NCBI GenBank assembly: GCA_017455225.1
Contig: JAFTBL010000109.1
Span: 1 to 5,784, forward strand
From: Oscillospiraceae bacterium
GTDB taxonomy: Bacteria > Bacillota_A > Clostridia > Oscillospirales > Oscillospiraceae
DNA length: 5,784 nucleotides
Direction: 5' to 3'
A program made the translations under genes and the position numbers. A model generated the notes under the pieces. The model ran no database searches, was not told where the DNA came from, and saw only the letters and a program-made list of their open reading frames with translations. Position 1 is the stretch's first letter; each line of letters begins with the position of its first letter. Below are positions 1 to 4,683 of the stretch, one piece after another.

Positions 1-617
1 AGCATAAGCGGCTGAACGCACTGCCGGACACGGTGAACCCGCAGCAGCTGCTGTTCGGCATCAATCAGGGGGCGACCTATGCCGATCTTCGCATCTGGCA
101 CATGCAGGAAATTGCAAAGCTGGACTGCGACGGCTACGCCATCGGCGGCCTGGCGGTGGGGGAGCCCACCGAGACGATGTATGAGATCATCGAGGCGGTG
201 GAGCCCTATATGCCGGAGGACAAGCCCCGGTATCTGATGGGCGTGGGCACACCCAGCAACATCATCGAGGGCGTGGCGCGGGGCGTGGACTTTTTCGACT
301 GCGTGATGCCCGCCCGCAACGCCCGGCACGGAAAGCTGTTTACATGGCAGGGCGCCATGAACATCAAAAACGCCAAGTACAAGCTGGACGAGCGCCCCAT
401 CGACCCGGAGTGCGACTGCCCGGTGTGCCGCCGCTTCAGCCGCGCCTACGTGCGCCATCTGTTCACGGCGGAGGAGATGCTGGGCATGCGCCTTGCGGTG
501 ATGCACAACCTGTATTTCTACAACACGCTCACACGCAGGATCCGGGACAGTCTCGACAGCGGCACATTCGCCGACTTCCGGAGCGAATACAGCGCAAGAC
601 TGGCGCAAAAAATATGA
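1..617 (+). CDS. tgt: Queuine/preQ1 tRNA-guanine transglycosylase, 3' part
   Basis: This is the C-terminal half of a bacterial tRNA-guanine transglycosylase, which swaps guanine 34 in GUN anticodons for preQ1 during queuosine synthesis in the cytoplasm. The window edge cuts off the 5' end. The reading frame is open from base 3, giving about 204 residues of a protein normally near 370-380. Visible family marks are FGINQG near the left end and GGLAVGE in the substrate pocket. The segment VDFFDCVMPAR carries the catalytic aspartate at codon 297-299. The zinc site is Cys-x-Cys-x2-Cys (codons 411, 417, 426) with the distal His at codon 504 in MHNLYFY. The missing N-terminal half would hold the second active-site aspartate. 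It ends with TGA, 87 bases before the yajC start. The order tgt-yajC matches many bacteria, including Bacillus. No break or frameshift is seen. Confidence 0.97.
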   Translation, partial: HKRLNALPDTVNPQQLLFGINQGATYADLRIWHMQEIAKLDCDGYAIGGLAVGEPTETMYEIIEAVEPYMPEDKPRYLMGVGTPSNIIEGVARGVDFFDCVMPARNARHGKLFTWQGAMNIKNAKYKLDERPIDPECDCPVCRRFSRAYVRHLFTAEEMLGMRLAVMHNLYFYNTLTRRIRDSLDSGTFADFRSEYSARLAQKI

Positions 618-640
618 CCGGCGCCGTTTCCAGAAATATC

Positions 641-669
641 TTGCCAAACGGAAACAAGTTTTGTATAAT
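641..669 (+). promoter_or_regulatory. Sigma-A promoter of yajC
   Basis: TTGCCA at 641-646 and a perfect TATAAT at 664-669 are separated by 17 bases, the ideal vegetative spacing. Transcription should start near 676, leaving a leader of about 29 bases before the yajC ATG at 705. The leader carries the ribosome binding site AAGGGAG (687-693). The promoter lies in the tgt-yajC gap, so yajC need not depend on read-through from tgt. Assignment is from sequence match only. Confidence 0.8.
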
Positions 670-704
670 AACGTTATCTTTTGAACAAGGGAGATTTACC
701 GAAT

Positions 705-1100
705 ATGGACTATACAAGCATTTTGATGATCGTCGTGATGATCGCGGTGTTTTACTTCCTGCTGATCCGTCCGGAGAACAAGCGGAAAAAGGAAGCAGAG
801 GAAATGCGCAACAGCCTGAAGAAGGGCGACTGGCTGACCACCATCGGCGGCATTTACGGCCGCGTGGTCGCCATCACTGACCGCACCGTGGTTATTGAGA
901 CCAGCGAGGATCGCGTGCGCATGGAGTTCATCAAGTCCGCCATCGGCAGCGTGGGCACGCTGGATCAGCAGGCCGCCGCGCAGGAGCGCCCCTCCCGCAA
1001 GAAGGGCAAGGACGCCGAGAAGATCAAGGACGCCGAGAAGGCCGAGCCGGAGGCCGACCCCAAGCTGAACGACGAGGTCGACGAGCTGCCCAAGGAGTAA
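705..1100 (+). CDS. yajC: Preprotein translocase accessory subunit YajC
   Basis: This is a YajC family protein of 131 residues. YajC is a small single-pass membrane protein that associates with SecDF and the SecYEG channel. One hydrophobic helix spans about residues 5-21 and is followed by the family signature FYFLLIRPENKRKKE (16-30). The next conserved block is LKKGDWLTTIGGIYGRV (38-54), which belongs to the small cytoplasmic beta domain. The tail after about residue 87 is highly charged and looks disordered. I chose the ATG at 705 because AAGGGAG lies 11 bases upstream and the membrane helix then starts directly. An in-frame TTG at 681 would precede the ribosome binding site and is unlikely. 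The gene has its own promoter and a terminator follows its stop. Context after tgt is the classical one. Confidence 0.95.
   Translation: MDYTSILMIVVMIAVFYFLLIRPENKRKKEAEEMRNSLKKGDWLTTIGGIYGRVVAITDRTVVIETSEDRVRMEFIKSAIGSVGTLDQQAAAQERPSRKKGKDAEKIKDAEKAEPEADPKLNDEVDELPKE
1008..1040 (+). repeat. 15-bp direct repeat inside the yajC tail
   Basis: AAGGACGCCGAGAAG occurs at 1008-1022 and again at 1026-1040, a period of 18 bases. It repeats the residues KDAEK in frame in the charged C-terminal tail of YajC. This looks like a small slippage or duplication event in a low-constraint tail. Confidence 0.8.
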
Positions 1101-1118
1101 TCACGTCATAAAGGGATC

Positions 1119-1164
1119 CCTCCCCGAATATGCTGAAGCATCAGCTGTTCGGGGAGGTTTTCTT
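1119..1164 (+). terminator. Rho-independent terminator after yajC
   Basis: CCTCCCCGAA (1119-1128) pairs perfectly with TTCGGGGAGG (1148-1157). Inside it a second stem GCTGA/TCAGC (1132-1136 with 1141-1145) closes a four-base AGCA loop. The T-rich run TTTTCTT (1158-1164) follows at once. This is a strong intrinsic terminator for the yajC transcript. Unusually, the downstream start codon ATG begins at 1165, directly after the T-run, so the terminator also covers the translation start region of the next gene. Confidence 0.85.
1151..1157 (+). promoter_or_regulatory. Shine-Dalgarno of the TIGR04086 gene, buried in the terminator stem
   Basis: GGGGAGG at 1151-1157 ends seven bases before the ATG at 1165, which is good Shine-Dalgarno spacing. 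All seven bases are paired in the 10-bp outer stem of the yajC terminator. In any transcript that reads through from yajC the site should be masked unless the hairpin is opened. That this gives real control is inference. Confidence 0.7.
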
Positions 1165-1596
1165 ATGTCCGTTGTCAAGATCCTTCGTTCCAGGAAGCTG
1201 TGGATCGGCTTGGGCGCGGCGTGCCTTGCGATGCTGCTGTGCTGTGCCGTCGGCGCCGCGCTGCAGTCAAAAGGCGTGCTGCAGGAGCAGGCAGGGGAGG
1301 GCGTCGTCTGCCTCGCCTTTGCCGCCGCAGGGCTGATCGGCACGTTGGTGGCGGGACGCGGAGAAAACGGTGCGCTGCTGCGGGGCGCCGTGGTCAGCGT
1401 CGTCTGGATCGCCGTGATACTGCTCCTGTCGCTGGTTTTAGGTATGGGGACAGACCTCTCCGGCGGCTGGAAGCAGCTGCTGTGCGTTCCGGCCGGCGCC
1501 GTCCTGGGCAGTCTACTGTGCGCAAAGCGGCGGGGAGGAAGGCGACGCCCGTTTACAAAACGCAGCAGGGGACACCGCGTTGCGCGGCCGACATAA
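1165..1596 (+). CDS. TIGR04086 (DUF3792) family membrane protein
   Basis: This is a small integral membrane protein of 143 residues with four predicted helices, at about 13-33, 46-64, 72-94 and 102-120. A Gly-rich loop with RGENG lies between helices two and three. Size, helix pattern and position right after yajC match the TIGR04086/DUF3792 family, represented by yrzE in the tgt-yrbF-yrzE run of Bacillus subtilis. Its function is not known; the constant neighbour YajC hints at a membrane or secretion link, but that is only association. The start is the ATG at 1165, with GGGGAGG seven bases upstream. After helix four comes a strongly basic tail of 23 residues (about half Arg/Lys), longer than I would expect for the family. 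No separate strong promoter is visible, so expression may depend on leakage through the upstream terminator. Confidence 0.75.
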   Translation: MSVVKILRSRKLWIGLGAACLAMLLCCAVGAALQSKGVLQEQAGEGVVCLAFAAAGLIGTLVAGRGENGALLRGAVVSVVWIAVILLLSLVLGMGTDLSGGWKQLLCVPAGAVLGSLLCAKRRGGRRRPFTKRSRGHRVARPT

Positions 1597-1622
1597 GCAG
1601 CGCATATGGTTAAAATCACGAA

Positions 1623-1762
1623 AAACGCGAATTTTACATTTTTCACTTGACGCAGACGAAAAAAGGTGTGCATTCGCGCAAAAATGGGAAATACCGAAAA
1701 CACGGACAACATATTGTGATTGATCCGCCGGAAAGAATCCATATCTTGACGGCGGATCTTTT
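1623..1762 (+). ncRNA. Possible small RNA or structured 3' UTR
   Basis: This is a tentative call. CCGACA (1588-1593), 17 bases and TAAAAT (1611-1616) would start transcription near 1623. Immediately after that, CGCGAAT (1626-1632) can pair with ATTCGCG (1672-1678), with an inner stem TTTTTC (1639-1644) with GAAAAA (1658-1663). The stretch ends in the terminator at 1722-1762, so the product would be about 140 nt. The -35 box matches only four of six bases. The same sequence could instead be the 3' untranslated end of the preceding membrane protein transcript. I do not recognise it as a known RNA family. Confidence 0.25.
1722..1762 (+). terminator. Rho-independent terminator in the intergenic region
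   Basis: GATCCGCCG (1722-1730) pairs perfectly with CGGCGGATC (1750-1758), followed by TTTT (1759-1762). A short inner stem AAGA/TTCT-type pairing (1733-1736 with 1744-1747) can close the loop. The T-run lies only on the right, so it acts on + strand transcripts. It is 126 bases past the TIGR04086 stop, so it ends either that transcript or a separate small RNA. Confidence 0.8.
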
Positions 1763-1784
1763 GCTGTCGCCCCGGTTTTCTTTG

Positions 1785-1820
1785 TTTACATAATGTAATT
1801 TACATAACATTTTGACATAA
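1785..1820. repeat. AT-rich TTACAT/ATGTAA repeat cluster, operator-like
   Basis: TTACAT (1786-1791), ATGTAA (1793-1798) and TTACAT (1800-1805) alternate with one base between them, forming two overlapping perfect 6+1+6 palindromes. The nine-base TTTACATAA is repeated at 1785-1793 and 1799-1807, and ACATAA recurs a third time at 1815-1820 next to TTGACA (1812-1817). Such dyads upstream of a gene often bind dimeric repressors. The regulator is unknown and I cannot assign a family. Confidence 0.45.
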
Positions 1821-1852
1821 TAGACAAAAAACTTCTTTTTGCCCGAAATCCC

Positions 1853-1881
1853 TTGCGTTTTCTCCGGTTTTGCCATATATT
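1853..1881 (+). promoter_or_regulatory. Possible sigma-A promoter upstream of spoIIM-xerD
   Basis: TTGCGT (1853-1858) and TATATT (1876-1881) are 17 bases apart. The -10 matches five of six consensus bases, the -35 only three. It would start near 1888 and leave a leader of about 67 bases. It could supply xerD during growth, since XerD is needed in every cell cycle. Weak match in AT-rich DNA, so this is a candidate only. Confidence 0.35.
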
Positions 1882-1908
1882 TATATTTGTTCCGTGCGGC
1901 GAGGGCGC

Positions 1909-1937
1909 GTCTATTTTTTTCACTCCGGACATACAAT
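1909..1937 (+). promoter_or_regulatory. Sigma-E type sporulation promoter of spoIIM
   Basis: CATACAAT at 1930-1937 is an exact match to the -10 element of the mother-cell factor sigma-E as described in Bacillus (CATACA-x-T). GTCTATT at 1909-1915 agrees with five of seven bases of the -35 element (G/T-A/C-ATATT) at the correct 14-base spacing. The predicted start near 1943-1945 lies only about ten bases before the spoIIM ATG and at the edge of its ribosome binding site, a very short leader. Bacillus spoIIM is sigma-E dependent, which fits. A sigma-A reading of TACAAT lacks a usable -35. Confidence 0.55.
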
Positions 1938-1954
1938 GAGCCGAGGTGAATGGA

Positions 1955-2557
1955 ATGAAACTGCCACGCCGCAGGCTCGTCAAGCCGGTCGTTGCGCCCG
2001 GGATTCGGGCAGAGGATCTGTTCCTCTGCGCCTTCTATTTATTCGGCATCCTTGCAGGGCATCTTTTGGGCGGACTTGTGCCCCGGCAGGATCAGCAGGA
2101 GCTGGCTTCTTATCTCACGGGCTACGCCGCCGGCACGGCAGGCGCTCTGCCGGTGATGTCGGTGCTGCTGGCCTACTTCCGCGGCGTTGTGCTGTTTGCG
2201 CTTTTAGGGTTTGTCCCGTGGGGCGTGTGGCTTGTGCCGGCTGCTTTGACGGTGCAGGGCGCGTGCTTTTCTTTTACCGTGCACGCCTTTGTCTCCGCGC
2301 TGGGGCGGGGCGGCGTATGGCTGGCGCTGGCCGCCTTCGGCCTGCGCTGCGTTTTTATCCTGCCGTGCTGCTTTTATTTTGCAAGGCGCTCATGGCTGGC
2401 CGCGGCACAGCTGCGTTCCGGCAGATCCCGCGCCGCCGGGCCCGCCTTGCCGGTCTATCCGCTGATCCTGTGCGCCGTCATTCTTCTGATCGGCTGCGTG
2501 GCGGAATGCTCCGTCGTTCCGCGGTTGCTGCACTGGGTGGCGGAGCGCTGTTTCTAA
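1955..2557 (+). CDS. spoIIM: Stage II sporulation protein M-like membrane protein
   Basis: This is a 200-residue integral membrane protein with about five helices (roughly 22-41, 77-93, 94-114, 120-143, 168-188), which is the topology and near the length (about 214) of Bacillus SpoIIM. Its layout also matches: an N-terminal helix followed by a polar stretch ending ELASYL, then a block QGACFSFTVHAFVSALG (101-117) resembling the KGIVVGFTVGFLV segment of SpoIIM. In the family, SpoIIM works with SpoIID and SpoIIP in the mother-cell membrane to remodel septal peptidoglycan and drive engulfment. The start chosen is the ATG at 1955, six bases after GAGGTG (1943-1948); a GTG at 1946 lies inside that site. 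A sigma-E-like promoter precedes it and xerD follows 16 bases later, an order also seen around spoIIM in Bacillus. Overall identity is low, so a generic DUF95-type membrane protein remains possible. Confidence 0.72.
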   Translation: MKLPRRRLVKPVVAPGIRAEDLFLCAFYLFGILAGHLLGGLVPRQDQQELASYLTGYAAGTAGALPVMSVLLAYFRGVVLFALLGFVPWGVWLVPAALTVQGACFSFTVHAFVSALGRGGVWLALAAFGLRCVFILPCCFYFARRSWLAAAQLRSGRSRAAGPALPVYPLILCAVILLIGCVAECSVVPRLLHWVAERCF

Positions 2558-2563
2558 ACGATG

Positions 2564-2573
2564 AGGAAAGGAG
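2564..2573 (+). promoter_or_regulatory. Ribosome binding site that decides the xerD start
   Basis: AGGAAAGGAG at 2564-2573 lies between spoIIM and xerD. Its left AGGA is six bases before the TTG at 2574, while its stronger right part AAGGAG is twelve bases before the in-frame TTG at 2586. Neither spacing is perfect. An ATG at 2561 is out of the xerD frame and can be ignored. Confidence 0.6.
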
Positions 2574-3470
2574 TTGAGATACGGTTTGACCGACTATATT
2601 TCTGCCTATCAGCAGTATCTGGAGCAAGAAAAGCACGCCTCGGCCAACACCCTCAGCTCCTACGTCCGCGACGTGAATCAATACCGCACATGGATGGTAG
2701 AACACGGTATGGCCGACCTGAAAAAGGTCAGGAAGGATCAAATCAGCAAGTATCTGGACAGTCTGACCGCGCGGGGACGTTCTCCTGCCACTGTGACTCG
2801 CTCGGCCGCCTCTATCAAATCCTTTTACGCTTTTCTTTTGTCCACCGGCACGGTGCGCACCAATCCTGCCAAAAACGCCTCCTCCGTGAAGGTGGAACGA
2901 CGGTACCCGGAGATCCTGACCAGCAAGGAAGTGGATCTGTTTCTCGAGCAGCCCAAGTGCGTGGACGAAAAGGGCTACCGCGACCACGCCATGCTGGAGC
3001 TGCTGTACGCCACCGGCATCCGCGTTTCCGAGCTGATCGGGCTGAACGTGGACGACGTGAACACCGACGCGGGCTTCATCCGCTGCAGCAGCAAGGGCAA
3101 GGAGCGCATCATCCCGTTGTATCCCGCCGCTGTGAAGGCGCTGCAGGATTATCTGAAGAACATCCGCCCCCATCTGGTGGCAAACGGCGGGGAGGAGGCG
3201 CTGTTCGTCAACATGAACGGCGAGCGCATGAGCCGTCAGGGCTTCTGGAAGATCATCAAGTACTATCAGGAGAAGGCGGAGATCACCAAGGACGTGACGC
3301 CCCACATGCTGCGCCATTCCTTCGCCGTGCACCTGCTGGAAAACGGCGCCGACCTGCGTTCCATTCAGGAGATGCTGGGGCACGCCGACATCTCCTCCAC
3401 ACAGATTTACACCCACGTCATCAAAAAGCAGCTGAAGGACGTTTACATCAAGGCACATCCCAGAGCGTAA
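2574..3470 (+). CDS. xerD: Site-specific tyrosine recombinase XerD
   Basis: This is a XerC/XerD family tyrosine recombinase of 298 residues, the normal length. It resolves chromosome dimers at dif, together with a partner, at the division septum. The N-terminal SAM-like core-binding domain spans about 6-90 (with TLSSYVRDVNQY). The catalytic domain spans about 110-295 and shows all six active residues: Arg150 in TGIRVSEL, Lys174 in the beta hairpin, His244 and Arg247 in TPHMLRH, His270 in LGHADISS and the nucleophile Tyr279 in TQIYTHV. I call it XerD rather than XerC from its place after spoIIM, as with Bacillus xerD (ripX); sequence alone does not settle this. The start is TTG, either 2574 or 2586 (giving MTDYISAY, 294 residues). 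It is likely transcribed with spoIIM, and a terminator begins at its stop codon. Confidence 0.93.
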   Translation: MRYGLTDYISAYQQYLEQEKHASANTLSSYVRDVNQYRTWMVEHGMADLKKVRKDQISKYLDSLTARGRSPATVTRSAASIKSFYAFLLSTGTVRTNPAKNASSVKVERRYPEILTSKEVDLFLEQPKCVDEKGYRDHAMLELLYATGIRVSELIGLNVDDVNTDAGFIRCSSKGKERIIPLYPAAVKALQDYLKNIRPHLVANGGEEALFVNMNGERMSRQGFWKIIKYYQEKAEITKDVTPHMLRHSFAVHLLENGADLRSIQEMLGHADISSTQIYTHVIKKQLKDVYIKAHPRA

Positions 3471-3504
3471 AACTGCCGCCCGTTCACCGGAGCGGCAGTT
3501 TTTT
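3471..3504 (+). terminator. Rho-independent terminator after xerD
   Basis: AACTGCCGC (3471-3479) pairs perfectly with GCGGCAGTT (3492-3500), and CCG (3480-3482) can pair with CGG (3488-3490) around a single bulged A. Six Ts follow (3499-3504). The xerD stop TAA (3468-3470) abuts the stem and lengthens its A-side, so the hairpin might also stop transcripts coming from the right. It separates spoIIM-xerD from ruvCAB. Confidence 0.9.
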
Positions 3505-3505
3505 G

Positions 3506-3533
3506 TTGCATTTACGCCCTGTTTTGGTATAAT
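3506..3533 (+). promoter_or_regulatory. Extended -10 sigma-A promoter of ruvCAB
   Basis: TTGCAT (3506-3511) and a perfect TATAAT (3528-3533) are 16 bases apart, and TGG directly before the -10 gives a TGn extended -10. Transcription should start near 3540, about 24 bases before the ruvC ATG. The promoter begins right after the xerD terminator. I see no GAAC-N4-GTTC LexA-type site between 3500 and 3563, so SOS control is not evident here. Confidence 0.85.
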
Positions 3534-3563
3534 GGAAAGAGTATGGACGGGAGGTTGCGTCTG

Positions 3564-4076
3564 ATGCGCATTTTAGGCATTGATCCGGGCGTCGCCATTG
3601 TGGGCTTCGGCGTGATCGACGTATCCGGCGCCCAACAGCAAATGGTGCGCTACGGCGCTATCAACACCGAGGCGGGACTGCCGCTGGCAGCGCGCCTTGT
3701 GCAGATCGCCCGGGATCTGGAGGAGCTGATCCGGCAGTTTCAGCCGGATGAGATCGCTATTGAGGAGCTGTTTTTCAGTAAGAACATCACCACCGGCATC
3801 GCTGTGGCTCACGCCCGCGGCGTGATCCTGTACACCGCGGAGCGGCTGGGCACGCCCGTCTATGAGTACACCCCCATGCAGGTCAAGCAGGCGGTGGTAG
3901 GCTACGGCCTTGCGGAAAAGAATCAGGTGATGGACATGGTGCGGCGGCTGCTGCACCTGAAGGAGATCCCCAGACCCGACGACGCCGCCGACGCGCTGGC
4001 CATCGCCATCTGCCATGCCCGCAGTGCCACCAGTCTGCTGCGCCGGCATGATCCCAACGTAAAGGAGACGGTCTGA
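3564..4076 (+). CDS. ruvC: Holliday junction endonuclease RuvC
   Basis: RuvC is a dimeric RNase H-fold nuclease that cuts Holliday junctions symmetrically, working with RuvAB at the end of recombinational repair. The 170-residue length is typical. The start MRILGIDPGVAIVGFG is the family signature, with the first catalytic Asp at residue 7. Glu67 in AIEELFF and Asp140/Asp143 in PDDAADALAIAI complete the four acidic metal-binding residues. The segment ELFFSKNITTGI contains the aromatic residues that stack at the junction. I use the ATG at 3564, nine bases after GGGAGG (3549-3554); an upstream ATG at 3543 would put that ribosome binding site inside the gene. It is the first gene of the ruvC-ruvA-ruvB unit; its last codons carry the ribosome binding site of ruvA. 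Confidence 0.97.
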   Translation: MRILGIDPGVAIVGFGVIDVSGAQQQMVRYGAINTEAGLPLAARLVQIARDLEELIRQFQPDEIAIEELFFSKNITTGIAVAHARGVILYTAERLGTPVYEYTPMQVKQAVVGYGLAEKNQVMDMVRRLLHLKEIPRPDDAADALAIAICHARSATSLLRRHDPNVKETV

Positions 4077-4077
4077 C

Positions 4078-4671
4078 TTGTTTTACTATCTCAAGGGTAC
4101 CGTGGCGGAGATCGAAGCCAATCTGGCGGTGATCGACTGCGGCGGCGTAGGCTATGCCTGCGCGACCACCAATTATACGCTTTCACAGCTGAAAAAAGGG
4201 GAGAGCGCCAAGCTCTACACCTACATGAACGTGCGGGAGGACGCGGTGGATCTGTTTGGCTTTGCCAGCCAGAGCGAGTTGCACAGCTTCAAAATGCTGC
4301 TGGGCGTGTCCGGCGTGGGCCCCAAGGCCGCGCTGTCCATCCTGTCCTCCACCACGCCGTCCCAGCTGGCCGCCAGCGTGGTCATGGGCGATGAAAAAAC
4401 ACTGACCGCCGTGCCCGGCATCGGCAAAAAGATCGCCCAGCGGATCCTGCTGGAGCTGAAGGATAAGCTCTCGGCGGATCAGACGGACTACGCGCCCGGT
4501 GCCGCTGCCGCGCCCGTCCGGCAGGACAGCAAGGCCTCGGAGGCGGCGGCGGCGCTGGCGGTGCTGGGCTACAGCGCGCAGGAGACCGCCGCCGCGCTGA
4601 AGGGCGTGGACGTTGCGCAGCTGCCGCTGGAGGAGATCATCCGGCAGGCGCTGAAAAAAATGGTACGGTAA
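4078..4671 (+). CDS. ruvA: Holliday junction DNA-binding subunit RuvA
   Basis: RuvA binds the four-way junction as a tetramer and loads the RuvB motors. The 197-residue protein has the three usual domains. An OB-fold (1-62) begins MFYYLKGTV and includes the acidic pin Glu54-Asp55 in NVRED, which holds the strands apart. Two helix-hairpin-helix motifs follow, LLGVSGVGPKAA (74-85) and LTAVPGIGKKIA (109-120). After a flexible Ala/Pro-rich linker (about 131-153) comes domain III (154-197), with LAVLGYSAQE, which contacts RuvB. Translation starts at TTG 4078, only one base after the ruvC stop. The site AAAGGAG (4061-4067) lies in the end of ruvC, ten bases upstream, so translational coupling with ruvC is likely. 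No ATG offers a complete OB-fold. Confidence 0.97.
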   Translation: MFYYLKGTVAEIEANLAVIDCGGVGYACATTNYTLSQLKKGESAKLYTYMNVREDAVDLFGFASQSELHSFKMLLGVSGVGPKAALSILSSTTPSQLAASVVMGDEKTLTAVPGIGKKIAQRILLELKDKLSADQTDYAPGAAAAPVRQDSKASEAAAALAVLGYSAQETAAALKGVDVAQLPLEEIIRQALKKMVR

Positions 4672-4683
4672 GGAGGGATCGGC

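Larger units (their letters stand above)
1597..1954. other. 358-base intergenic region before spoIIM
   Basis: No convincing protein gene lies here on either strand. From left to right it contains a weak promoter-like pair (CCGACA at 1588-1593, TAAAAT at 1611-1616), a hairpin (1626-1678), a clear terminator (1722-1762), an AT-rich repeat cluster (1785-1820), a possible sigma-A promoter (TTGCGT at 1853-1858, 17 bases, TATATT at 1876-1881) and a sigma-E-like promoter (1909-1937). Base composition is visibly more AT-rich than the flanking genes, as expected of regulatory DNA. Confidence 0.7.

Noticed and set aside
626..660. GTTTCC (626-631) with GGAAAC (650-655) as a terminator for tgt
   Set aside because: Only six pairs with an 18-base loop and a poor T-run, and it overlaps the -35 box of the yajC promoter. 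Too weak to annotate.
681..704. TTG at 681 as the yajC start
   Set aside because: It lies only about five bases after the predicted transcription start and before the AAGGGAG site; the ATG at 705 fits the YajC family N-terminus.
1647..1675. TTGACG at 1647-1652 as the -35 of a promoter
   Set aside because: No acceptable -10 at 16-18 bases; the bases there are GCATTC or CATTCG.
1101..1742. Minus-strand frame of 213 codons opposite the TIGR04086 gene
   Set aside because: Pro/Ser/Thr/Arg-rich composition of an antisense shadow; the opposite strand encodes a clean four-helix membrane protein.
1668..1793. Small + strand frame starting at GTG 1668, 41 codons
   Set aside because: The purine-rich AAAAAAGG lies directly against the GTG with no spacing, and the frame runs straight through the terminator hairpin, so translation is unlikely.
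1643..1936. Minus-strand frame of 97 codons in the intergenic region
   Set aside because: Lys/Arg-rich, no recognisable domain, and it runs through a + strand terminator and the promoter region. I saw no promoter or good ribosome binding site for it.
2478..3458. Minus-strand open frame of 326 codons opposite xerD
   Set aside because: It mirrors the xerD codon pattern and has low-complexity His/Val/Leu/Gln composition; xerD on the other strand has every catalytic residue.
2561..3532. Plus-strand frame of 323 codons starting at ATG 2561
   Set aside because: It is xerD read out of frame, with an Arg/Gly/His-rich nonsense-like product; the ATG merely overlaps the xerD ribosome binding site region.
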